Positions 12,301 through 18,161 of a DNA stretch of 55,456 nucleotides are shown here, piece after piece (positions within the stretch are counted from its first letter, which is position 1; every line of letters starts with the position of its first letter). Made by a program: the position numbers and the translations under genes. The stretch covers positions 1 to 55,456 of the forward strand of contig JACQVS010000060.1 of assembly GCA_016209605.1 (NCBI GenBank), given 5' to 3'. The notes under the pieces are model-generated. The model made no database searches and was not told the DNA's origin. It was given only the letters and a program-made list of their open reading frames with translations. The DNA is from Planctomycetota bacterium (GTDB taxonomy: Bacteria; Planctomycetota; UBA8108; JACQVS01).

Positions 12301-12776
12301 CCTTCTTCGGCACCGCTCAAAACGTCACTTTGACGTCGGGGAACCTGATCCCCGGAATCCCCGCCGGCAACTACCTGGGGCTGGGCGTCCCATCGATCGG
12401 CAACGACGCCGACATCCAGATCGACAGCATCGCCTACAAGAATGGCGTACACGCGCCCGCGGCGGAGTTCTGCGGCGGCGGACCGAGCTTTCGCCGCGGC
12501 GATCTCGACAACAGCGGCGCGGTCGACATTTCAGACCCCATCAACGAGCTGCACTCGCTCTTCCTGGGCGACTTCGAAATAACCTGCCAGGATGCGGCCG
12601 ACTTCGACGACAGCGGCGAGGTCGACATCACCGACGCCATCAACAGCCTGCTCTGGCAGTTCGGCGGGGGGGCGATCTCCCCGGCGCCAGGACCTTTCAA
12701 CTGCGGTTTGGATTTCACGCCAGACACGACCGCTCCGGACATCGGTTGCACTTCTTACACCGCGGCCTGTCCGTAA
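9384..12776 (+). CDS. Secreted multidomain protein with two jelly-roll repeats and a dockerin-like C-terminus
   Basis: 1130 residues; start ATG 9384 preceded by GAGGGT. The signal peptide ends near APAQEV. Two similar beta-galactosidase-type jelly-roll domains follow (about 25-195 and 290-455); both contain WKFFR, DDxxWESGPTGIGY, YDDGFI and the GSSDLSF/GSTDLSF block. They alternate with Fn3-like segments (VTLTWTNNG, VALTWNPVS, LTWDN), several carrying paired cysteines. A unique region of about 300 residues comes next, then a double EF-hand dockerin-like module (GDLDNSGAVDISDPINEL and DFDDSGEVDITDAINSLL) near the C-terminus. It is an exported structural or binding protein, probably surface-assembled. 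No catalytic domain is recognised. It is downstream of GH127 in the same direction, 104 bp apart. Confidence 0.85.
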   Translation: MKSLKTVALLFLALIFQGRAPAQEVYVDLGSAWKFFRGKTAPSAPDATAWRTVGFDDASWESGPTGIGYSDQDDATVLTDMMGQYRTVYARKTFNVANPATITSLLLTINYDDGFICYINGTEVARAAMGNPGVEFTFDQDAPASHEGVNVEYIDITASAAVLTAGQNLMAVEVHNNTLGSSDLSFNPRLSANDVRVSCPTGIACAKSPADLTVTLTWTNNGVYDAVSVTRNGLHINGSPFPGDNTINSAVDDEPGNFNSTYQVTAKIGAVSCDPLSCTVNPIFTLIQNNETWKFFRPINNTAPSDPLTEWRKNGFVDDTWESGPTGIGYGDGDDATDLSTLTPPMQNNYWAVYCRKAFTLGSTGIIHSLSLGVNYDDGFIAFLNGAEVARSTNMGAAGTEFTPDQPATVQHDATGVVNFDLTPFIPNLVSGTNVLGVEVHNNTIGSTDLSFIPTLTANGCLTGLDCTYEPLTGHVALTWNPVSADSIAITRNGTPLAGSPFAGDATSAVDANPLNVDNRYEVVSTVGGFQCAASVCTITCGASDPDALTCQLSLVGGSTQAQLSWSTPPGTTAIDVRREGALQTTLPASATSYTDPNVESVEPENDTDFTVTFHLGPTTTCTIACGPDISLCPENFICTVVKEGGKQRAKLTWDNLVKEWTGFTIQRDGADLATGLSPATTSYTDTSIELVPGTPHTYTLVPVAPAGEEVGTACNRSCTTSAIIEELANYKDPAGGWDYRLDFENPNDDKYNAAADLPGNLDGNWIRPGGFDFWDGSAPDVFGPAPGGPAPGGAVQETVAGGGPCGVNTGVLHLLDPGDPSNPGGTYAAQFPLKYNEPNNRRLFLGYSTGVADRNLLRDGVTFAARWRAHPNPPAYMNPQATGDGSPIDGGLGQVGIYFVNDGSLTEAGATAALSFSLESGDLMDLSSNTNNQLQGAHINTFRNLWVTVEDPEKDNTYNINLYINGQTAPFTFFGTAQNVTLTSGNLIPGIPAGNYLGLGVPSIGNDADIQIDSIAYKNGVHAPAAEFCGGGPSFRRGDLDNSGAVDISDPINELHSLFLGDFEITCQDAADFDDSGEVDITDAINSLLWQFGGGAISPAPGPFNCGLDFTPDTTAPDIGCTSYTAACP

Positions 12777-12871
12777 ATAACTAGCGCAGCTTTGCCGCAA
12801 ACCGACGAGCCTTTTTATCCAAAAGCTTTCCAGGACGGCTAAAAAGCTTTGTGATTCCTGGGAGCTGCGCA

Positions 12872-12899
12872 GGCTGGCGGCTGGCGCCAGCCGCCAGCC
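12872..12899. terminator. Perfect 28-bp palindrome between convergent genes
   Basis: GGCTGGCGGCTGGC is followed directly by its reverse complement GCCAGCCGCCAGCC, 14-bp arms with no loop. It lies in the 221-bp gap (12777-12997) between convergent genes, in which I see no ORF. It may act as a bidirectional transcription block or be a short palindromic repeat; there is no T-run on either side, so a classical intrinsic terminator is not proven. Confidence 0.45.
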
Positions 12900-12997
12900 A
12901 GTAAGCAGAATGTACTGGGGCGATGGAAAAACTTGCTTCAAGTGTTAAGATGTTGCAACAGCAAGGCAGCTAGTTACCGCGGCCGATTTCGGCGATC

Positions 12998-14233
12998 TCA
13001 CCACACCCGCAAGATGCGCAGCTTGAGGTGCCTCCCCTCAGGAAAAGTAATCGCGGTCGGAAAGTCCGGCGCCGGCCCGCCCTCCTCGAGGAGGGCCAGG
13101 CCGCGGCGGCTGGCGGCGGCGCTCTCCCGCAACTGGGCCTCGAGCTCCGGCCCGCCCATTTGATGGCTGTTCACGCTCAGCCACAGAATGCCCCCCGGCG
13201 GCAGCAGGGCGAGGGAGGACTCGATCAGCTCTCCCAGGTGGTTCTTCAAGGACCAGGAGGCCGCCCGCGCCGCCGAGTAGGTGGGAGGATCGAGGATGAC
13301 CAGCCCGTACTGCCGCCCTTCCATAGCGGCCTGGCGCAGGAAGCGCAGCACATCGGAAGCCTCGAAGCGGTGCCGGTCCGGATCGAGGCCGGCAAGGCGG
13401 AAGTTCTCCTCTGCCCACTTGAGCACCCCCGAGGAGAGATCGACGCTGGTCACCTCCAGCGACCCGGCCGCCGCCGCGGCCACCGAGAGCGTTCCGGTGT
13501 AGGCGAAGGTGTTGAGGACCTTGACGCCGCGGGCGAAGCGGCCGATGCGGGCGCGGTGCTCGCGCATGTCGCCGAAGAGGCCGACGTTGAGGCCGGCGAG
13601 GGGATGGACCTCGAAGCTGAAATCGCCTTCCTTGACGAGCAGCTTCTCCGGCGGCTCTTCCCCGTGCTCCACCCACTGCACCGGCTTCCCTGGCCGCGCC
13701 GAGTCCTTGCCTCGGAGCTTTTGCAGGACGCCGCGCGGCCAGGGCTCGCCGCCCGGGGTCTGGAGTCCCAGCTCCCGGGCTGACTCCACCACCGCGGCGA
13801 TCAGCCGCCGGCCCCACTCCCGCAGGCCCTTGGCCAGGACGTACTGGACCGCGTAAGGGCCCAAAACCTCGACCAGGAATCCCGGCAGGCCATCCCCCTC
13901 GCCGTTGAGGAGGCGAAAGGCGGCCTCGAGGCGCCGGTCGGGCGGGATGAGCCCCAGGCGCTCGCGCAGCCGGAAGGCGGCCCGCGCCCGCTGGATGAGC
14001 AGGCGGTCATCGGGGGCTTCATCGGGATCCCAGGAAAAGACGTGAAACGCCTCGTTCTCCGGATCGACCACCCCGCAGGCGAGGAACTCCCCTCGGCTGT
14101 TCACCAGCTTGAGCGCCCGGCCGGGATTGGAGAGCAGGCTCGAACTCCCCAGATCCGCAAGCTTGATCACCGGGCACCCCTGCATCACCTTGGCAATCTG
14201 AGCTGGCGGGACGGTGAGGGCGCTGGGGGGCAT
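12998..14233 (-). CDS. Class I SAM-dependent rRNA methyltransferase, RlmI/RlmK-like
   Basis: 411 residues, ATG at 14233. It has an N-terminal PUA-like region (about 20-90; LKLVNSRGEFLACGVVDP). The EEHEY-like middle domain contains EAAFRLLNGEGDGLPGFLVEVLG. The Rossmann methyltransferase domain contains VLNTFAYTGTLSVAAAAAG, VTSVDLSS and a catalytic-type LVILDPPTYSAA motif. This architecture is that of RlmI, which makes m5C1962 in 23S rRNA with SAM; length agrees (about 396 in E. coli). The catalytic cysteine position was not confirmed by alignment, so the exact target base is an inference. It lies downstream of a basic micro-protein gene in the same direction, a context pointing to ribosome function. 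Confidence 0.85.
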   Translation of the reverse strand: MPPSALTVPPAQIAKVMQGCPVIKLADLGSSSLLSNPGRALKLVNSRGEFLACGVVDPENEAFHVFSWDPDEAPDDRLLIQRARAAFRLRERLGLIPPDRRLEAAFRLLNGEGDGLPGFLVEVLGPYAVQYVLAKGLREWGRRLIAAVVESARELGLQTPGGEPWPRGVLQKLRGKDSARPGKPVQWVEHGEEPPEKLLVKEGDFSFEVHPLAGLNVGLFGDMREHRARIGRFARGVKVLNTFAYTGTLSVAAAAAGSLEVTSVDLSSGVLKWAEENFRLAGLDPDRHRFEASDVLRFLRQAAMEGRQYGLVILDPPTYSAARAASWSLKNHLGELIESSLALLPPGGILWLSVNSHQMGGPELEAQLRESAAASRRGLALLEEGGPAPDFPTAITFPEGRHLKLRILRVW

Positions 14234-14301
14234 AATTCAACGGGAGAAGATGGTCCGGCCACCTCTTCCCCTCCGCGGCAATGGAGCTTATCGCGAACGG
14301 C

Positions 14302-14400
14302 TTACCAGGACTGCTTGATCCGGCCGCGGAATGACTTCCTGCCGTGATTGGCCCTCTTGTTGCGCATTTTCAGTTTGCGAATTCTTTTCCTCTTCGCCAT
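14302..14400 (-). CDS. 32-residue basic micro-protein, bL37-like
   Basis: ATG at 14400 is preceded by a strong AGGAG (spacing 7). It reads MAKRKRIRKLKMRN, then KRANHGRKSFRG, and ends IKQSW with a TAA stop at 14302. Fifteen of 32 residues are Lys/Arg and none is acidic. The MAKRxR start and the ANHG(K/R) motif resemble the tiny 50S protein bL37 described from mycobacterial ribosomes; this resemblance is from memory and unverified. The downstream neighbour is an rRNA methyltransferase, which fits. The alternative is a nucleic-acid-binding peptide of another kind. The coding call rests on the start, the ribosome binding site and the composition. Confidence 0.7.
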   Translation of the reverse strand: MAKRKRIRKLKMRNKRANHGRKSFRGRIKQSW

Positions 14401-14473
14401 GGCAATTCTCCTATCAATCCCGATGTTCAAAAAGTAAAAAACATATCGGTTCGCCCTTGCGCCAGCCGAGGTT

Positions 14474-15259
14474 TCATTCGGTCACGACGACATAGGTCCC
14501 GCTGCGCTGGTCCTTGTGAAGCTTGATGAGCTTGTGCTTTTGGGCGTCCTCAAGCAGCTTCGAGAAGGAGCTGTAGCCGTAGTAGCTCTCATTGAACTGC
14601 GGGTGCTTGCGCTTGATGGTCTGCTTGACCATCGAGCCCCAGATCTCTTCATGGTCCTGGCGCACCAGGCCATCGATCGCATTGAGCAGCCGCTCGAACG
14701 CCTCCGCCTGCTTCTTGGGGAAGTTGCGAAAGACGGCCTTCTTCTCGGTCAAGTTCTGGTCCTGGCGGACGATGTCCTCGTAGAAGATGAACTCGTCGCA
14801 GTTGTCGATCAAGAGCTCGCTGGAGGAGTTCTTGACCCCGACGCCAATGACGTACTTGTCGTTTTCCTTGAGCTTCGAAACCAGCGGCGAAAAGTCGCTG
14901 TCGCCGCTCGCCACGGCGAAGAGTCTGATATGCTCCTTGGAGTAGGCGAGGTCCATGGCATCGACGACCATGCGGATGTCGGCGCTGTTCTTGCCGCTGA
15001 TGGCCTTGCGGGGGATGTCGATCAGCTCGATCGCCGCCTCGTGGAACGGCCGCTTGTAGTGCGCGTAGGACTCCCAGTCGGCGTAGGCCTTCTTGACGAC
15101 GATCTTCCCCTTCTCCACCAGCCGCTCGAGCAGCTTGTTGATCTCGAAGGTCTTGTAGTTGGCCTCGCGTATTCCCAGGGCGATGTTTTCGAAGTCCATG
15201 AAGAGAGCGATCTTCACTTCACTGCGGTCTTGGAGTGGTTCCAAATTCAATTCTTTCAT
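14474..15259 (-). CDS. NYN-domain putative RNase with C-terminal OST-HTH/LOTUS domain
   Basis: 261 residues. ATG 15259 is chosen because AAGGA lies eight bases upstream; the longer open frame lacks a site. The N-terminal NYN (PIN-like, LabA/DUF88) domain is clear: ALFMDFENIALGIRE gives the first Asp of the metal site, then SADIRMVVDAMDLAY and FAVASGDSDFSPLVSKL with further conserved acidic residues. The C-terminal part (about 180-261; GSMVKQTIKRKHPQFNESYYGYSSFSKLLEDAQ) is an OST-HTH/LOTUS RNA-binding domain. Proteins of this layout are predicted cytoplasmic ribonucleases acting on structured or modified RNA; targets are unknown. It is upstream of the bL37-like and rRNA methyltransferase genes on the same strand. 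Confidence 0.88.
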   Translation of the reverse strand: MKELNLEPLQDRSEVKIALFMDFENIALGIREANYKTFEINKLLERLVEKGKIVVKKAYADWESYAHYKRPFHEAAIELIDIPRKAISGKNSADIRMVVDAMDLAYSKEHIRLFAVASGDSDFSPLVSKLKENDKYVIGVGVKNSSSELLIDNCDEFIFYEDIVRQDQNLTEKKAVFRNFPKKQAEAFERLLNAIDGLVRQDHEEIWGSMVKQTIKRKHPQFNESYYGYSSFSKLLEDAQKHKLIKLHKDQRSGTYVVVTE

Positions 15260-15329
15260 TCTGCATTCCTTTGTTAAACAAATTGCCCTCCAGTAAACCT
15301 CAGGACCCGAACAAGGCAATAAAAAACTG

Positions 15330-16025
15330 TCACTTTTCGCTGGTGGTGGCCTCCAGCTCCGGAGCGGGCGGCTCCTCGGCCAGGAACCTGTCGATGAGGC
15401 CATGCCCCAGGTATATGATCGGCGTGACGACGATGGCGACGAGGAGCTTGAAGGAGTAATTGCCAGTGGCGGTGCGAAGGAACTGCTCGAGGCTCCAGCC
15501 CGCGGGCAGCGCCACGCCGATGTACACCACGATGAGGCTGTCCACCAGCTGGCTGATGGCCGTGCTGCCGGTCGCCCGCAGCCAGAGCATCCTCTTCCCG
15601 GTCCGCCGTTTGAAAGCGAGGAAGATGATCACATCGATGAACTGGCTGACCACAAAAGCGGTGAGGGAGCCGACGATGATCCACTGTGACTGCCCGAAGA
15701 CCGCGCCGAACTGCTCCGCGTTCACCCGCGAGTACGGCGAAGCCGGCACCTGGATGGCGGGATAAAGCATGAGGAAGCAGTAGGCGATCATGCCCACCGC
15801 CAGGAAGGTCAGCTTGCGCACCCCGCGCTTGCCGTAGTACTCGTTGATCAGATCGGTGGTGATGAAAACCACCGGCCAGTTGAGAACGCCGATCGACAGG
15901 GTCAAGCTCAGGCCCCAAAGGGAGACGTCGAAAAGCTTCCCCCCGGTGATTTCCGCCAGGATGGCGTTGGTCAGGAAGAAGCCTCCCAGGATGAAGTAAA
16001 TCAGCTCGCGGGTCGTGGTCGGCAT
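15330..16025 (-). CDS. yhhQ: Queuosine precursor transporter, VUT family (YhhQ-like)
   Basis: 231 residues, an integral membrane protein with about six to seven hydrophobic segments, the usual size for the family. Diagnostic blocks are TNAILAEITGGKLFDV, VFITTDLINEYYGKRGVRK, SQFIDVIIFLAFKRRTG, LRATGSTAISQLVDSLIVVYIG and YKFL-like SFKLLVAIVVTPIIYL. The family imports queuine or deazaguanine precursors (preQ0/preQ1) for tRNA queuosine. No queuosine synthesis genes are seen nearby. A hydrophilic Glu-rich tail ends the protein. The start is ATG at 16025. Family call firm; exact substrate inferred. Confidence 0.9.
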   Translation of the reverse strand: MPTTTRELIYFILGGFFLTNAILAEITGGKLFDVSLWGLSLTLSIGVLNWPVVFITTDLINEYYGKRGVRKLTFLAVGMIAYCFLMLYPAIQVPASPYSRVNAEQFGAVFGQSQWIIVGSLTAFVVSQFIDVIIFLAFKRRTGKRMLWLRATGSTAISQLVDSLIVVYIGVALPAGWSLEQFLRTATGNYSFKLLVAIVVTPIIYLGHGLIDRFLAEEPPAPELEATTSEK

Positions 16026-16053
16026 ATGCGGTTAAAAATCAGCCCCATCCCGT

Positions 16054-16077
16054 TATAATAGGCCAGTCCGGTATAAT
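16054..16077 (+). promoter_or_regulatory. Two TATAAT hexamers upstream of a transporter gene
   Basis: Perfect -10 hexamers lie at 16054-16059 and 16072-16077 inside an imperfect direct repeat (CCGTTATAATAGGCCAG / CCGGTATAATGGTTCCAG). No consensus -35 is visible at 16-18 bp from either, so this is a candidate promoter or a tandem operator in the divergent gap. Confidence 0.4.
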
Positions 16078-16170
16078 GGTTCCAGGTTTATTGGGCGCAC
16101 TTGATTTCCAAGGCGTAGAGGATACAACTAAATGGCGAATTTTCCACTTTTTTGAAAGGAGCCGGCTGCC

Positions 16171-17253
16171 ATCTCCACTTTCGCCCTGCTCAAGAAACAG
16201 CACTTTTTCCAGATCGCCCGGCGGTTCGCCTGGTTCGCGGTGAGCCTCTTTGTCTTCATCCTGGCCCTCGAGTTCATCAAGAACAGCGCCGGCAACTTGA
16301 AGGGCCTGCTCGATAGCCGCGCCACAACCGGCCTCCTTCCCACCTTCGGGCTGGGCTGGCTGCTCTCCTGCATCGTGCTCAGCGGTTCCCCCGTGGCCGG
16401 CATTTCCCTGGGCCTCCTGGGAGCCCAGCTGATCTCCCCCCAGGAAAGCTTCGCCATGATCATCGGCTCGCGCTTCGGCGCCTCCTTCGTCGTCCTCACC
16501 ATCGGCTTCGCCTACGATTTGCGGACCCGGCGGGACAAGGGCGGGGTGTACGTCGGCGCCCTCGCCTTCCTCACCACCGCCTCGATCTACTTGCCCGCCT
16601 TCGGGCTAGGGTACCTCCTCCTCAAGAGCGGGCTCTTCGACGGCCTGCACTATTCCGGCTCGGGAAAGCTCTTATCCGTCATGGATGTGGCCTTCAAGCC
16701 GATCGTCCACAACGCCGCCTCGGTCTTGTCGCCCTGGCTGCAGGCCCTGGGCGGCATGGCGCTGCTGGTCTCCTCCTTCAAGCTCTTCGACAAGGTGCTG
16801 CCGGAGGTCGATCCCACCGGCGGCAAGCTGAGCAAGCTGGCGACCACCATTTACCGGCCGCCGATCACCTTCCTCCTCGGCATGATCGTCACCTCGATCA
16901 CCCTCTCGGTGTCGGTGTCGCTCTCCCTGCTCGTTCCCCTCACCGTCAAGGGAGCGGTGCGCCGCGAGAATCTCGTCCCCTACATCCTGGGGGCCAACAT
17001 CACCACCTTCATCGACACCTTGTTCGCCAGTTTCATCGTCGGGCACGCGGCCGCCTCGCCGGTGGTCCTCTGCTCCGTCACCGCCGTGACGCTGCTAACG
17101 CTGCCGGTGGTCTTCATGGTCTACCGCCCTTATGAGAGGCTGATCGACGGGCTCGCCGACAGCCTCACCATCAACCGCTACCGCCTGGCGGCTTTCGTCG
17201 CGGCGATTTTTGCCGTGCCGCTGTCGTTGATTTTCATTTCGAAATATCTTTAG
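16171..17253 (+). CDS. Na+/phosphate cotransporter-like membrane protein
   Basis: An integral membrane protein with eight or so hydrophobic segments. The blocks LSGSPVAGISLGLLGAQ with GSRFGASFVVL, and ILGANITTFIDTLFASFIVG, resemble the two inverted repeats of the NptA/PF02690 sodium-phosphate cotransporters; substrate is inferred. The start is unusual. The first normal start in frame is GTG 16240, which cuts into the first hydrophobic helix (FAWFAVSLFVFILALEF). Upstream there is a perfect AAAGGAG at 16155-16161 followed, at correct spacing, by ATC at 16171, and no ATG/GTG/TTG lies between the in-frame stop (16153) and 16240. I annotate from the ATC (360 residues); GTG 16240 would give 337. 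It is followed after 11 bp by a universal stress protein, probably one operon. Confidence 0.75.
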   Translation: MSTFALLKKQHFFQIARRFAWFAVSLFVFILALEFIKNSAGNLKGLLDSRATTGLLPTFGLGWLLSCIVLSGSPVAGISLGLLGAQLISPQESFAMIIGSRFGASFVVLTIGFAYDLRTRRDKGGVYVGALAFLTTASIYLPAFGLGYLLLKSGLFDGLHYSGSGKLLSVMDVAFKPIVHNAASVLSPWLQALGGMALLVSSFKLFDKVLPEVDPTGGKLSKLATTIYRPPITFLLGMIVTSITLSVSVSLSLLVPLTVKGAVRRENLVPYILGANITTFIDTLFASFIVGHAAASPVVLCSVTAVTLLTLPVVFMVYRPYERLIDGLADSLTINRYRLAAFVAAIFAVPLSLIFISKYL

Positions 17254-17264
17254 CAAGGAAGAGT

Positions 17265-18086
17265 ATGAAGCTTCTCGTTTACGTGGATCCCAGCCAGCGC
17301 GGCCAGTGGGCCCTGACGCTGGCCCGCGATCTGGCCCGCACCCCCGGCGACACCTTGGTGCTCCTCGCCATCGAGGAGAACCTGAAGAAGCAGCCGGACC
17401 TCCTCGAGCAGGCTGAAAAACAGTTCAACGCTCCCGGGCTCAAGGTCGTGAAGAAGGTCCGGCCCGCGCCGGCGCGCAATGCCATCCTCGATGAATCTCA
17501 GGAATGCTACCCCAACATCACCATCTTCCCTCCGGCCGGGCGCCGCGGCCTGGCTCGCCTCATCAAGGGCTCGCGGGTGAAGACCGTCGTCCACAACGCC
17601 CCCTCGACGGTGATCGTGGCGCGCCAGCCGGTTTCCGAGCATATCCGCCGCATCCTCGTCGCCGTGAGCGGCGGCCCGCACAGCGAAACCACGCTGCTGA
17701 GCTCCCAGGAGATCGCCTCGATCCTGCAGGCGGACCTCACCGTCATCCATGTCAGCTCCAACGTCATCCTGCCTTTCCGGGAGGAGGAGCAGGTCCGGGA
17801 GGAGCTCGGCGTCGACCAGCAGGACTTGAGCCTCATCCAGCGGCTGGTCGGCAAGCTCGGCCTCAAGGCCAGGGTCCTCGACCGCCAGGGCATGGTCACC
17901 CACGAAATCCCCGCCGAGTGCCAGCGCGGCGGCTACGACCTCCTGATCCTGGGGCAGCATCTGGCCGAGACCGAGGCAGGCCAGGAGCTGGCTGAGAACC
18001 TGGCGGAAATCCTGGTGATGGAGACCCCCATTCCGGTCCTGGTGGTGCGCCCGCGGCGCTGGGCGGCGCAGATCCGGGGGCGTTAA
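17265..18086 (+). CDS. Tandem-domain universal stress protein (UspA family)
   Basis: 273 residues with two Usp folds in a row. The first (about 1-125) begins MKLLVYVDPSQRGQWALTLA and ends APSTVIVARQPV. The second (about 126-262) begins HIRRILVAVSGGPHSETTLL and ends YDLLILGQH...ETPIPVLVVRPRR. The ATP-binding G2xG9G(S/T) motif is only partly visible. AGGAAGAG precedes ATG 17265. Tandem Usp proteins next to membrane transporters often act as soluble regulators of transport; here the gene is 11 bp downstream of the Na/Pi-like gene, so such a role is plausible but inferred. Its TAA stop (18084-18086) lies in the first bases of a structured repeat. Confidence 0.88.
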   Translation: MKLLVYVDPSQRGQWALTLARDLARTPGDTLVLLAIEENLKKQPDLLEQAEKQFNAPGLKVVKKVRPAPARNAILDESQECYPNITIFPPAGRRGLARLIKGSRVKTVVHNAPSTVIVARQPVSEHIRRILVAVSGGPHSETTLLSSQEIASILQADLTVIHVSSNVILPFREEEQVREELGVDQQDLSLIQRLVGKLGLKARVLDRQGMVTHEIPAECQRGGYDLLILGQHLAETEAGQELAENLAEILVMETPIPVLVVRPRRWAAQIRGR

Positions 18087-18161
18087 ATTCTTCCTCCGGA
18101 ACTTCTCCGCCAGATGCGGAGAAGTTCCGGATAGCTCGGTTGCGGGCGAAGCCCGCATTAT
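18083..18161 (+). repeat. Two-hairpin structured repeat, copy 1
   Basis: An element of about 79 bp starting TTAAATTCTTCC. Stem 1 is 16 bp and perfect (18095-18110 with 18116-18131, loop CAGAT). After GGATAGCTCGGT comes stem 2, TGCGGGC-GAA-GCCCGCA, then TTAT. It lies between convergent genes and contains both of their stop codons. Related copies are at 20371 and 45947. Confidence 0.85.
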
